Assembly: GCF_900142385.1 (NCBI RefSeq)
Contig: NZ_FRAQ01000003.1
Location: 186,001 to 250,000, forward strand
Source: Marinobacter antarcticus
Lineage (GTDB): Bacteria > Pseudomonadota > Gammaproteobacteria > Pseudomonadales > Oleiphilaceae
Reading direction: 5' to 3'
Length of the DNA: 64,000 bases
Shown: positions 30,376 to 38,675 of the stretch, in pieces
How positions within the stretch are numbered: position 1 is the first letter of the stretch
Layout: each line of letters opens with the position of its first letter
Notes under the pieces: model-generated
Databases searched by the model: none
What the model was told of the DNA's origin: nothing
Seen by the model: the letters and a program-made list of their open reading frames with translations, nothing else
Translations under genes and position numbers: made by a program

Positions 30376-31205
30376 GTGAGTGTGGAGTTCCCCGAATTCT
30401 GGTTTTTGACTCCGGTGTTGGCGGGCTCAGCGTTGCGGCCCGTGTTCATGAAAAACTTCCGCACGCATCGATTGTGTACCTGGCCGATAACGCTGCGTTC
30501 CCCTATGGAGGCCAATCGGAATCTGTGGTGATTGAGCGCTGTTGCAGGCTCATTGCCGGTGCGCTTGAACAATACCCTTGCGATGCCATCGTTGTTGCCT
30601 GTAACACCGCTAGCACATTGGTTCTGCCGCACTTGCGAGCCATAACAGAGGTGCCTGTGGTTGGGGTGGTGCCGGCGGTGAAGCCGGCGGCTGCACAAAC
30701 CCTCAATCATCGCATAGGCCTTCTGGCGACTCCGGCAACGGTGCGCCGGCCCTATCTTGACCAGCTGGTTCGGGAATTTGCAGCTGATTGTCAGGTTGAG
30801 CGCGTGGGCCACCCGGAGCTTGTGCAGTGGGCGGAGGATCTGGTGCGGGGAGTGCCGGTGCCGCAGGCTGAACTGGATAGCGCGGTTGCAGAGCTGCGCG
30901 ATACTGGAGTTGATACGGTGGTTCTCGGGTGCACCCACTATCCGCTTTTGCTGGATAGTCTCAAGCAGAGCCTGCCGGACGTGAAGTTCTGGGTGGATTC
31001 AGGAGACGCTATTGCCCGCCGGGTAGTCTGGCTGCTGGCGCAAGCCGGTAAATCCGTGGAAGCAAATAAAGGCGACAGCGCGATTTGTATGCCAGTGGCA
31101 GTGGCGCTTTTCTCAGGTAGTGCGCCGGAGGGCGTTTACGGCTTTATGGCAGGTCTGGGCCTGCAGCCGCGCGCAGTCAGGGGGAACTGGCCCGGAAAGT
31201 CATAG
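30372..31205 (+). CDS. murI: glutamate racemase
   Basis: Makes D-glutamate for peptidoglycan. 277 residues. Catalytic cysteines Cys77 (VVACNTAST) and Cys187 (LGCTHYPLL) are both present, as is the N-terminal VFDSGVGGLSV. Translation starts at a TTG that overlaps the nudC stop. The gene ends six bases inside the end of the convergent DUF2156 gene. Confidence 0.95.
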   Translation: MSECGVPRILVFDSGVGGLSVAARVHEKLPHASIVYLADNAAFPYGGQSESVVIERCCRLIAGALEQYPCDAIVVACNTASTLVLPHLRAITEVPVVGVVPAVKPAAAQTLNHRIGLLATPATVRRPYLDQLVREFAADCQVERVGHPELVQWAEDLVRGVPVPQAELDSAVAELRDTGVDTVVLGCTHYPLLLDSLKQSLPDVKFWVDSGDAIARRVVWLLAQAGKSVEANKGDSAICMPVAVALFSGSAPEGVYGFMAGLGLQPRAVRGNWPGKS

Positions 31206-32030
31206 CAGCCGGGTCAGTTTGAACATGGCAAGAAACTCCAGAGCCGGAATGCTTCGCTTGTGGCAGCAGTAGGTTTTGAAGTTGTCGCCTCGGAACCGTG
31301 ATTTGGTGAACTCCAGCCCCTTGAAGTTATAGAGGAAATTCCCCTTGTTGTAGAGGCCGTGCAGAAGCCGCTTCAGAAGCGGGCTTTCCTGGTATTCCAT
31401 AGCGGAATGGAGAGACAGTGGTATAAGGCCCAGATCCAGGTAGGGAGCGCCCTCGGCTTTGAACGATTCTATGGCACGTGCCATAAGGGTGTAGAAAATT
31501 CCCTGCCGAAAGTCGGCGTTAGCACGGGAAATATTGGGCACGTAGCTGATAATTTCATTGTTGCGATAGATCGGGTCAAAGTAGATAAACCCCACAGCCT
31601 TATCATCCTGATACGCATAGAAATGACGCCCGTTCTCCCGGTAATCCATCTCCATGGGGCGAATAAGAAAGCGGATCTCATTGCTTTTGCATTTCCGGGT
31701 GCGAATCCAGGCTTCTGAAATTTCACGGGTGTGATCGTCGCTGAAGCGTTCCTGCACGCTAATTTCGCTCTTTTCGGCCTGGTTCAGTGCCGTGCGCAGA
31801 ATCTGTTTTTTCTTGCCGCTGAGAGACCACTTGCTGAGGTCGATACGGGATTCACTGCCAAACTGCGTCCCATACAGGCCAAAACGCAGGTGCATGAATT
31901 CGACCACCGGATTGGAAACCTGAACATAAGAGGCGTTGGGGTATCGCTTGTGGAAGCGCTCAAGAATCGCACCGAAGTTTTCCGGGGCGCCGTATGTGTT
32001 CCAGGTAGTTGTAGATTTTATGGAAGGCAT
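31200..32030 (-). CDS. DUF2156 (LPG-synthase C-terminal-like) GNAT-fold protein, uncertain 5' end
   Basis: About 276 residues from the ATG at 32028-32030. The body resembles the DUF2156/phosphatidylglycerol lysyltransferase C-terminal acyltransferase fold: KKKQILRTALNQAEK, EISEAWIRTRKCK, FYAYQDDKAVGFIYFDP, and APYLDLGLIPLSL. There is no membrane flippase part. The start is doubtful: no Shine-Dalgarno precedes the ATG, the first ten residues (MPSIKSTTTW) are a shadow of the overlapping methyltransferase frame, and family-like sequence begins at TYGAPENFGAIL. It overlaps the upstream methyltransferase gene by 71 bases. Either the two are translationally coupled or a frameshift separates one original protein. 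Substrate unknown. Confidence 0.65.
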   Translation of the reverse strand: MPSIKSTTTWNTYGAPENFGAILERFHKRYPNASYVQVSNPVVEFMHLRFGLYGTQFGSESRIDLSKWSLSGKKKQILRTALNQAEKSEISVQERFSDDHTREISEAWIRTRKCKSNEIRFLIRPMEMDYRENGRHFYAYQDDKAVGFIYFDPIYRNNEIISYVPNISRANADFRQGIFYTLMARAIESFKAEGAPYLDLGLIPLSLHSAMEYQESPLLKRLLHGLYNKGNFLYNFKGLEFTKSRFRGDNFKTYCCHKRSIPALEFLAMFKLTRLL

Positions 32031-32553
32031 TGTTGGCAAACAGCCAGAACGTGAAAACGGCCATGTACCAGTACAGCTTCTTGAGCGTGCGTGAGAAAAC
32101 GTTGCCTGTCGGGAAGCAGAAGTCCCCCACAACAACGCTGGCATCTGCCTTGCCAAGATGAATCAAGTGCTCCAGAACACGCACCATCATGGCTTCGTCA
32201 AATACATTGAGGAAGAAGTTGGCGACGACCATGTTGTACTGGCCGAACTCCTCCACCTTCATGATGTCGCTGTGAATGCGGCGAATGTTCAGGTGAGGGG
32301 CTTCACTCGTCTGGGCTTCTCCAAACTTCCGCAACATGGTTTCTGACAGGTCAACAACGGTAACGTCAGCTCCCAGTTCAGCTGCGCGTATGGCATCTCG
32401 GCCATGGCCGACACCGGCAAAGAGGATGCGGTCTCCGGGTTTTACCGTCTCTACATCCAGCATGGCAGTTTTACAGCGATGAATGTTTTTTCCGCTATAG
32501 AGATTACTCAGGAAATCGTATACGGGGCCAATATAACGGTACTTGTCGCGCAT
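31960..32553 (-). CDS. class I SAM-dependent methyltransferase, possibly truncated
   Basis: 197 residues. SAM motif I is ILFAGVGHGRDAIRAAELGA with VTVVDLSETML after it, and NMVVANFFLNVFDEA is the post-II region. After the helix FWLFANNAFHKIYNYLEHIRR the frame ends quickly (PGKLRCDS). Methyltransferases of this sort usually continue about 25 more residues, so the C-terminus may be lost through a frameshift at the overlap with the DUF2156 gene. The start at 32551-32553 has only a weak AGGCAG upstream. Substrate unknown. Confidence 0.7.
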   Translation of the reverse strand: MRDKYRYIGPVYDFLSNLYSGKNIHRCKTAMLDVETVKPGDRILFAGVGHGRDAIRAAELGADVTVVDLSETMLRKFGEAQTSEAPHLNIRRIHSDIMKVEEFGQYNMVVANFFLNVFDEAMMVRVLEHLIHLGKADASVVVGDFCFPTGNVFSRTLKKLYWYMAVFTFWLFANNAFHKIYNYLEHIRRPGKLRCDS

Positions 32554-32804
32554 GATGACAGCTGCCTGTTCTTGTTCGCTGGGATATTGCCACCGTTATT
32601 GTGATTTTTGCCGTGACGAATTGTTTCGGGCGTTTCGGTGGCCAATGCCTTGTGAATCCGAGCTTAGAGAACGGGGTAGCGAAATTATGTGCAGCAATAC
32701 GCATTTCCGGATACACAAATTAACGCAAGGCAATACTTTGCAAACAGGGTCAAGGTTTGTGTTAGGAATGTAGGACAATATACGACGTGAGGATGGCTTC
32801 GGAG

Positions 32805-34982
32805 TCAGCTGGATACGGCGGTGCGGACCGTTGCTTGTGTCAGTAGTTTGCTGATATCACTGGCCGGCTGTGCGGGGCCATAGAAAAAGCCCTGTACCTG
32901 CTGGCAACCAAGGTTGCGCAGGTACTCAAGCTGTTTGCCCGTCTCCACGCCCTCGGCTACGATTTCGAGTTTCAGCCCGTGGGCCATGGCAACAATAGCG
33001 TTAACAATGCAGGTATCATCCGCGCCACTGCGAATGGCTTGAACGAAAGACTGGTCTACCTTCAGCGTATGGATAGGTAACCTGTGCAGATAGTTGAGTG
33101 ATGAATAGCCAGTGCCAAAGTCATCAATGGCGATGCGGACGCCCAGATCTGCCAGCTCACGGAGCTTCTGGCTGATCTGTTCCAGGTCATTCATGATCAC
33201 GTTTTCGGTAATTTCGATTTCCAGATTACCTGGAGGGAACTGGGTGGCGTTAACCCGTTCCATCAGGGTTTCCACAAACCGGGGGTGCTCTACCTCAACA
33301 GGGGAGAGGTTGACGGCCAGGCGCAGATCCTGATGGCCGGAGCGGATCCACTGGCCGACATCCCGGCAGGCCTGGTCCAGAACCTGTTCGCTCAGCTGGC
33401 TGATCAGCTTGGTTTCTTCTGCCAGGTCCAGGAAATCCCGGGGGTAGAGTAAGCCACGCTCAGGGTGCTGCCAGCGCACCAGGGCTTCGAGCCCCAAAAT
33501 CCGGTTCGTTTGTGCGCAAACCTGGGGTTGATAAAATACGCGCAGCTCACCCTTCTCAAGTGCCAGGCGCAGATCCCGCTCCAGGTTCAGGCGGTTCGTG
33601 CTGTCGATACTCATGCTCTCTGAGAAAAAGCGGTAGCTGTCTTTGCCCTTGGCTTTGACGTGGTACATGGCGATATCGGCGTTCTGGATAAGCTGATCCA
33701 TGCTGTCGCCCGCCTCGGGATAGATCGCGATACCAATGCTGACGCCCACGAACACTTCATGTTCGCCTAGCAGAAATGGTGCTTTGAGCGTCTTGATCAG
33801 CTTGCTGGCAATCTGGCTGGCATCCTCATGGCTGTGAATAGACGGCAGCAGCAGCGTGAACTCGTCACCACCAAACCGTGACAGGGTGTCGCCCTTGCGC
33901 AGACAGCCATCGAGGCGATGGGTAACCGCTTGCAAAAGGCGATCGCCCATAGCATGGCCAAGGGTATCGTTAATAATCTTGAAGCGGTCGAGGTCGAGAA
34001 ACATCACTGCCAGCTTCTGGCTCCCGCGGCGGGCATGGGTGATTGCCAATTCCAGACGATCTTTAAACAGGGCGCGGTTAGGTAGGCGTGTGAGCAGGTC
34101 GTGATAGGCCTGAAAGCTGATAAACGCTTCGGCTTCCTTGCGTTCTGTAACGTCCCGGGCAGTACCGTAGTAGCGGGCGTTCTGGCCACTGCCGCCGCCC
34201 CGGGTGTTACTATTGTGAGTCCATGTTTGGGGGTCGATGGGAAAGGCGGTTATCTCAAAATGTCGAGTGGCTCGTCTGCTGCCGCGAGTTTTAAGGCGGA
34301 TTTCCAAGGTTCGGGGATTGTCTGCGCTGATATCCGGTGCATTGAGCGCGTATATACCCTTGGCAACATCCCGGTCATCCAGAATGTGCCGGAAATGCCG
34401 AGCACAGAGCTCAGCCGGCTTGTAACCCAGCAGGCTTTCAATCTTGCTGTTAACAAAACAGAAGCGGCCATCTGCGTCGAGCATGAAAACGATGTCGGGT
34501 GAACTGTTTACAATGTAACGGTGCAGGGCTTCAGATTTCTCAAGGCGCACCTGTATGTCTTCGTGGGCTTTTAGTAGCGATTGTTTGCCAACGACGCCTT
34601 CTATCGTAGAGAGTAATTCTTCCGGATCAAAGGGCTTGCGGACATAGTCCAGTGCGCCACGCCGGAGCGCACGGCTGACAGCCGTAAATGAGCTTTCTCC
34701 ACTGATTACGATGCTGCCGCATTCGGGCTGCTGGTTCGCAAGGTGGGCCATAACGGCGAAACCGTCGACCTCTGGCATGCGCAAATCAAGCAGGGCAAGG
34801 TCGAAGCGTAGAGTGTCTATCAACTTACATGCGTGCTTTCCTCCCTGAGCTTCGGTGACATCATAACCGCTGCTGCGAAGCAGTGAGGCCAGTGCGGTTA
34901 CCAGGCGTGGTTCGTCATCAACGACCAGAATGCGCGCTGTTGCCTCCTGCGAGAAGAGCCTGTTGGTCTGTTCAGGTGCCAT
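32805..34982 (-). CDS. response regulator with REC-PAS-GGDEF-EAL
   Basis: 725 residues from the ATG at 34980-34982 (MAPEQTNRLF). The receiver (about 18-135) has ILVVDDEP and phospho-Asp in LLDLRMPEVDG. A PAS domain (about 165-300) precedes GGDEF, with an RxxD inhibitory site (RKGD) five residues before GGDEF. The EAL domain looks fully active: EALVRW, AVNLSP, IEITEN, IDDFGTGYSSLNYL, KVDQSF and AEGVE. It lies 23 bases downstream of an HDOD-histidine kinase gene on the same strand, so the two are probably a kinase-regulator pair controlling c-di-GMP. Confidence 0.9.
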   Translation of the reverse strand: MAPEQTNRLFSQEATARILVVDDEPRLVTALASLLRSSGYDVTEAQGGKHACKLIDTLRFDLALLDLRMPEVDGFAVMAHLANQQPECGSIVISGESSFTAVSRALRRGALDYVRKPFDPEELLSTIEGVVGKQSLLKAHEDIQVRLEKSEALHRYIVNSSPDIVFMLDADGRFCFVNSKIESLLGYKPAELCARHFRHILDDRDVAKGIYALNAPDISADNPRTLEIRLKTRGSRRATRHFEITAFPIDPQTWTHNSNTRGGGSGQNARYYGTARDVTERKEAEAFISFQAYHDLLTRLPNRALFKDRLELAITHARRGSQKLAVMFLDLDRFKIINDTLGHAMGDRLLQAVTHRLDGCLRKGDTLSRFGGDEFTLLLPSIHSHEDASQIASKLIKTLKAPFLLGEHEVFVGVSIGIAIYPEAGDSMDQLIQNADIAMYHVKAKGKDSYRFFSESMSIDSTNRLNLERDLRLALEKGELRVFYQPQVCAQTNRILGLEALVRWQHPERGLLYPRDFLDLAEETKLISQLSEQVLDQACRDVGQWIRSGHQDLRLAVNLSPVEVEHPRFVETLMERVNATQFPPGNLEIEITENVIMNDLEQISQKLRELADLGVRIAIDDFGTGYSSLNYLHRLPIHTLKVDQSFVQAIRSGADDTCIVNAIVAMAHGLKLEIVAEGVETGKQLEYLRNLGCQQVQGFFYGPAQPASDISKLLTQATVRTAVSS

Positions 34983-35005
34983 CTGTGTGTATCCGTTTTT
35001 CTTCG

Positions 35006-36988
35006 TCAGTCGGATTTTGTTTTTTCCTGGCTGGCCGCCGGCAGTAAAATCCGGAAGGTCGTGCCTTCCTGCCCCGTGTGGCAAGCAATGATGCCCTCCA
35101 TGTCATCAACAAGCTGCTTCACAATGCTCAGACCGAGACCGCTGTGGCCTTCTCCTTTTGTCGTTTTCCCCGGCGTAAACAGAGCTTCCTGGACTGCGTT
35201 GGGGATGCCTGTGCCGGTATCGGTAACTTCCATCTCTACCCAGTTACGGCGACCTTGCCACACCGGAGCTGATGTTTTTATCGTAACGGCACCACCGGCA
35301 TCTGGCAGACTTTCTACGGCATTTCTGATCAGGTTAATCAGAATCTGGCGAATAGCTGACGGGCCGGCAATAACAAGCGTCGGACTACTGCACATTAGCA
35401 CGTTAAAATGCAGGTTGCTGTCACTGAAGAGGCTGCCTTCAAGCACCCGGGCAAGGCTTCGTAATTCTGCATTAAGGTCGGACGTTTCTTCACTTGTGTT
35501 ACCGGCGGTGTTGTTGCTCATCTGCAGCAGCAGGTTACCCGCGCGATCCAGCTCTTCCCGCACGACATCCAGATCTTCCCGGGCGTCAGGGTCATCAAGC
35601 CGGTTTCGTAGTTGGTGAAGATGCTGCCGTATTATGGTCAGAGGGTTGCTGATCTCATGCACCTGTTCGCGCAGTTTTTCGATGGCAATCTCGTGATCTA
35701 TCCCGGCGCTTTCTGTTTCGTTCGCGAGGGCAATACTCTTTTCCTGAAGAACGGCGGATAGTTGGCGGATAAACAGGCGTATAAGTTCAGTGGTTGTATC
35801 GGGTGTGTTGCCGTCGGTACCCAGTACAAACACGCCGGTGCATCGGTCACCTGTGATTACCGGAATGGCTGTCAGCGAGGGAGTTCGCAGTAGAGATAAA
35901 AGCTGGCGGTCAAGCACTGTGGGCGCTTGCTCGTTGAGGCTGGCAGGCATTCGGGAGGCGAAGGCCTCTGTGAGCACGCTGCCGCCGGCCTGCGCGGTAA
36001 CCGCTAGGTGTGGGTGCGGCCCGGCCGTGCCGGAAAGCAGAACAAGGCTGTCATCGTCGTATCCGAAACACAATGCAGGCAGCCCGGTAATCAGCGTCAG
36101 GCTGCTAACCGTTTCCGCAAGAATGGCGCCAGTCTTACCGGTAAGGTCGGCAAAACCAATGGCCTGCTGGGCGATGGCCTGGCGCAATACGATTTTACGG
36201 AGTTCTTGTGACGCCGGCTCGGCACTGTAGCTGCTGACCAGCTGTATTCCCAGGGAGTCGGCCATCGCGGATACGTCGTGGCTGATTCGCCGGTTGATTT
36301 CACGGGTCAGTTCCTCACTGAGCCCGAACATGGTGCCTGCCGCCGCGATGCCGGCCGAATCAGAAAGCGCCAGGCGGGTGGAAAGGCTGATTACCTTGAC
36401 CAGATGCCCTGCATCCCGCAACTCTGAGGGCAGGGCCTGCTGATAACGCATAGCATCGGCTGCCAGAGGGCCCAGTCCCCAGGATGTAACCAGCTCCGCA
36501 GCGATATCTGATTGCCGATTCATATACTGCTGCCTGGTTTCCATATCCGGCGCTTTAATGGCAATCAGCTCCCCGATGTTATGGAGCATGCCCAGCATAA
36601 AGGCTTCGTCGGCTTCCGGGTAACGCGTCAGGGTTGCCAGAGCCCGGGCAGTCAGAGCAGTGGTCAGAGCATGTCTCCAGAAATCCCGTAACTGTTGCCA
36701 TGCGTCGCCGCCCAGTTCGAACAGGATCTGGCGCAGTGCGGCGGTGAGTATCAATGTTTTAAAGCGCCTGGTCCCAAGACGCAGCAGAGCCTGATCTATT
36801 GAGCGAATGCCGGGAGTGGGGCCATACAGGGCAGAGTTGGCCAATGCCAGGATCCGAACCACAAGAGCCGTATCCGAGGCTACGATTTCGCTGATCTCGC
36901 GATAGTTTCCATCCTGATTACAGACTTCAAGCGCTCGCAGCGTGACCTCTGGAAGACTCGGGAGCTGAAGGTCGGGTACTGTATTCAT
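35006..36988 (-). CDS. HDOD-GAF sensor histidine kinase
   Basis: 660 residues, soluble. The N-terminal HDOD domain (about 8-210) starts LPSLPEVTLRALEV and has ASDTALVVRILALANSALYG and GMLHNIGELIAI. A GAF-like region follows (about 260-420). The kinase part has a dimerisation helix with a probable phospho-His in VHEISNPLTIIRQH and an HATPase with NLIRNAVESLPDAGG, DTGTGIP and GLGLSIVKQL. No TM segment is visible, so it should sense a cytoplasmic cue. It is transcribed with the REC-PAS-GGDEF-EAL gene and diverges from a MinD/FlhG-like ATPase. Confidence 0.88.
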   Translation of the reverse strand: MNTVPDLQLPSLPEVTLRALEVCNQDGNYREISEIVASDTALVVRILALANSALYGPTPGIRSIDQALLRLGTRRFKTLILTAALRQILFELGGDAWQQLRDFWRHALTTALTARALATLTRYPEADEAFMLGMLHNIGELIAIKAPDMETRQQYMNRQSDIAAELVTSWGLGPLAADAMRYQQALPSELRDAGHLVKVISLSTRLALSDSAGIAAAGTMFGLSEELTREINRRISHDVSAMADSLGIQLVSSYSAEPASQELRKIVLRQAIAQQAIGFADLTGKTGAILAETVSSLTLITGLPALCFGYDDDSLVLLSGTAGPHPHLAVTAQAGGSVLTEAFASRMPASLNEQAPTVLDRQLLSLLRTPSLTAIPVITGDRCTGVFVLGTDGNTPDTTTELIRLFIRQLSAVLQEKSIALANETESAGIDHEIAIEKLREQVHEISNPLTIIRQHLHQLRNRLDDPDAREDLDVVREELDRAGNLLLQMSNNTAGNTSEETSDLNAELRSLARVLEGSLFSDSNLHFNVLMCSSPTLVIAGPSAIRQILINLIRNAVESLPDAGGAVTIKTSAPVWQGRRNWVEMEVTDTGTGIPNAVQEALFTPGKTTKGEGHSGLGLSIVKQLVDDMEGIIACHTGQEGTTFRILLPAASQEKTKSD

Positions 36989-37193
36989 AAGTATGCTTGC
37001 CGCGCTCTGGGATCAGTTTCTGAAAGTTTATTCATTTTTGCCTTCAAAGATGGAGCTTAGACAATAACGTGCTGATTTAAAACAATCGCTGTTCTTTTTT
37101 TGATCAGCGTATTCACCGCAACGCGATATGTGTACAATTTTTACAGACTATAGCGCCTTTTGTTGTTGTTTCAAGGATGTAAAATCGCCCGTC

Positions 37194-38507
37194 ATGAGTG
37201 TTCAGGAACCTCGCAAACACAAGATGAGCCCACCCAGGACTATTGCGGTAACTGGTGGTAAAGGGGGTGTCGGTAAAACATCGGTAGCCCTTAACCTGGC
37301 GCTTACTCTGGCTCGTCAGGAAAAGCGCGTGCTGTTGCTGGACGGCGACACCGACCTTGCCAACGTCAGCATTATGCTGGGCCTCTATCCAGAGCGAACG
37401 CTTGCAAATGTGGTTGCCGGTGAGTGTCGTCTCGAGGATATTCTGCTGGAGGCGGATTTCGGCCTGCACATTGTTCCCGGTGCTTCCGGTGTCCAGGAAT
37501 GCATGGACATGGAGCCCGAAGACAGTTTTCGGATCCTGCGTGCCCTCTCGAAACTTGAAAGCCGGTACGATTACGTCATAACGGACACTGCAGCCGGCCT
37601 TCAGCCCGCTGCTTTGCACATGATTGCCGCGGCTGAGTTGGCTTGTGTTGTTGTTACTCCTGATCCCGCCTCGATAACGGATGCGTTTTCCCTGATCAAA
37701 GTGCTGAAACGCCGTGGTTACCGGAGAACGCCCAGTGTACTGATCAATATGGCGCAGGGTGCCAGCCAGGCCCGTTCGGTGTTCCAGCGCCTCGATTCGG
37801 CGGCCCGGCGCCATCTGCAATGCTCTCTTCATTACATGGGCGGTATCTGGCGCGACGAGACCCTGCGCCAGTCGGTGCTGAATCAGAGGCCCGTTGCACT
37901 GTTGCCGGTTTCCGATCCGTCTTGTCGCCAATTCAGCACGCTGGCAGACATGCTGGATGTGCGTTTATCGCAATCGCCCGCTCGTAAAGCCGGCATCGCG
38001 GCCTACTGGCATTCCGTCTCGAAGCGGCAACCGGCGCGCAAGCAAAAGGCTGATACGGCTGCGCCCGCAGTGGCCAGCCCCCGCGAACGCTGCCTGCAGG
38101 CAGTTGGCGAACTGGAAGCTGTATTCGGGCAGGCACCGGAGAGTGCACTGCTGCGCTACGATGCGTTCACCCGCTTGTTCGCGCTGCTAGGCCGGACGCC
38201 AGACAGTGATACCGTTGAAATTATCCAGGCAGGGCTTGGTGCCATCGACTGGGAACCCCTGGTTCCTGAGCAGCGTGAGCATCTGGCAGCTCATCTGAGA
38301 CATCTTGCGGATGAGATCTGGGTATCTTCTGACGCCAGCGAGAGCGAGCAGGAATCCTCGCAGCCTGTGCTTCCCGAGCCCTTTTACGACCGCATCAGTT
38401 TTGGTGATCAGGACAAGCTTGTCAGGGTTTTGAAAGAACAACCCTCCGATATTTCTTTGAATAACTTCCTTCGGTCACTGGCTGGCAAGGAAAATAACGA
38501 CGGCTGA
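37194..38507 (+). CDS. MinD/ParA-type ATPase related to FlhG, with long C-terminal extension
   Basis: Deviant Walker A ATPase of the MinD/FlhG class. From the ATG at 37194 it has about 437 residues: TGGKGGVGKTSVALNLALTL (P-loop), LLLDGDTDLANVSIMLGL, and DYVITDTAAGLQ for Walker B, then VTPDPASITDAFSLIK. The ATPase fold ends near residue 260; about 170 more residues, partly disordered (KRQPARKQKADTA) and then helical, have no family I recognise. FlhG itself is usually about 280 residues and sits with flhF; no flagellar gene is seen here. The start is uncertain: ATGs at 37128, 37194 and 37224 are in frame and none has a well-spaced Shine-Dalgarno. Confidence 0.8.
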   Translation: MSVQEPRKHKMSPPRTIAVTGGKGGVGKTSVALNLALTLARQEKRVLLLDGDTDLANVSIMLGLYPERTLANVVAGECRLEDILLEADFGLHIVPGASGVQECMDMEPEDSFRILRALSKLESRYDYVITDTAAGLQPAALHMIAAAELACVVVTPDPASITDAFSLIKVLKRRGYRRTPSVLINMAQGASQARSVFQRLDSAARRHLQCSLHYMGGIWRDETLRQSVLNQRPVALLPVSDPSCRQFSTLADMLDVRLSQSPARKAGIAAYWHSVSKRQPARKQKADTAAPAVASPRERCLQAVGELEAVFGQAPESALLRYDAFTRLFALLGRTPDSDTVEIIQAGLGAIDWEPLVPEQREHLAAHLRHLADEIWVSSDASESEQESSQPVLPEPFYDRISFGDQDKLVRVLKEQPSDISLNNFLRSLAGKENNDG

Positions 38508-38675
38508 GGGGTCACGATCAAATACTGCTGTACAGACATGCCGGTTAATCCGTCATTTCATCAGTGTTGTTTGTGGCGTAGCGTTCTGGTGATAGCCATG
38601 CAGTTGGTCACGGCACTGTCATAGAGATTGTGCAACGATCAATTACTGCAGGGATCCGGGAAAAGGAGTTTTCAC

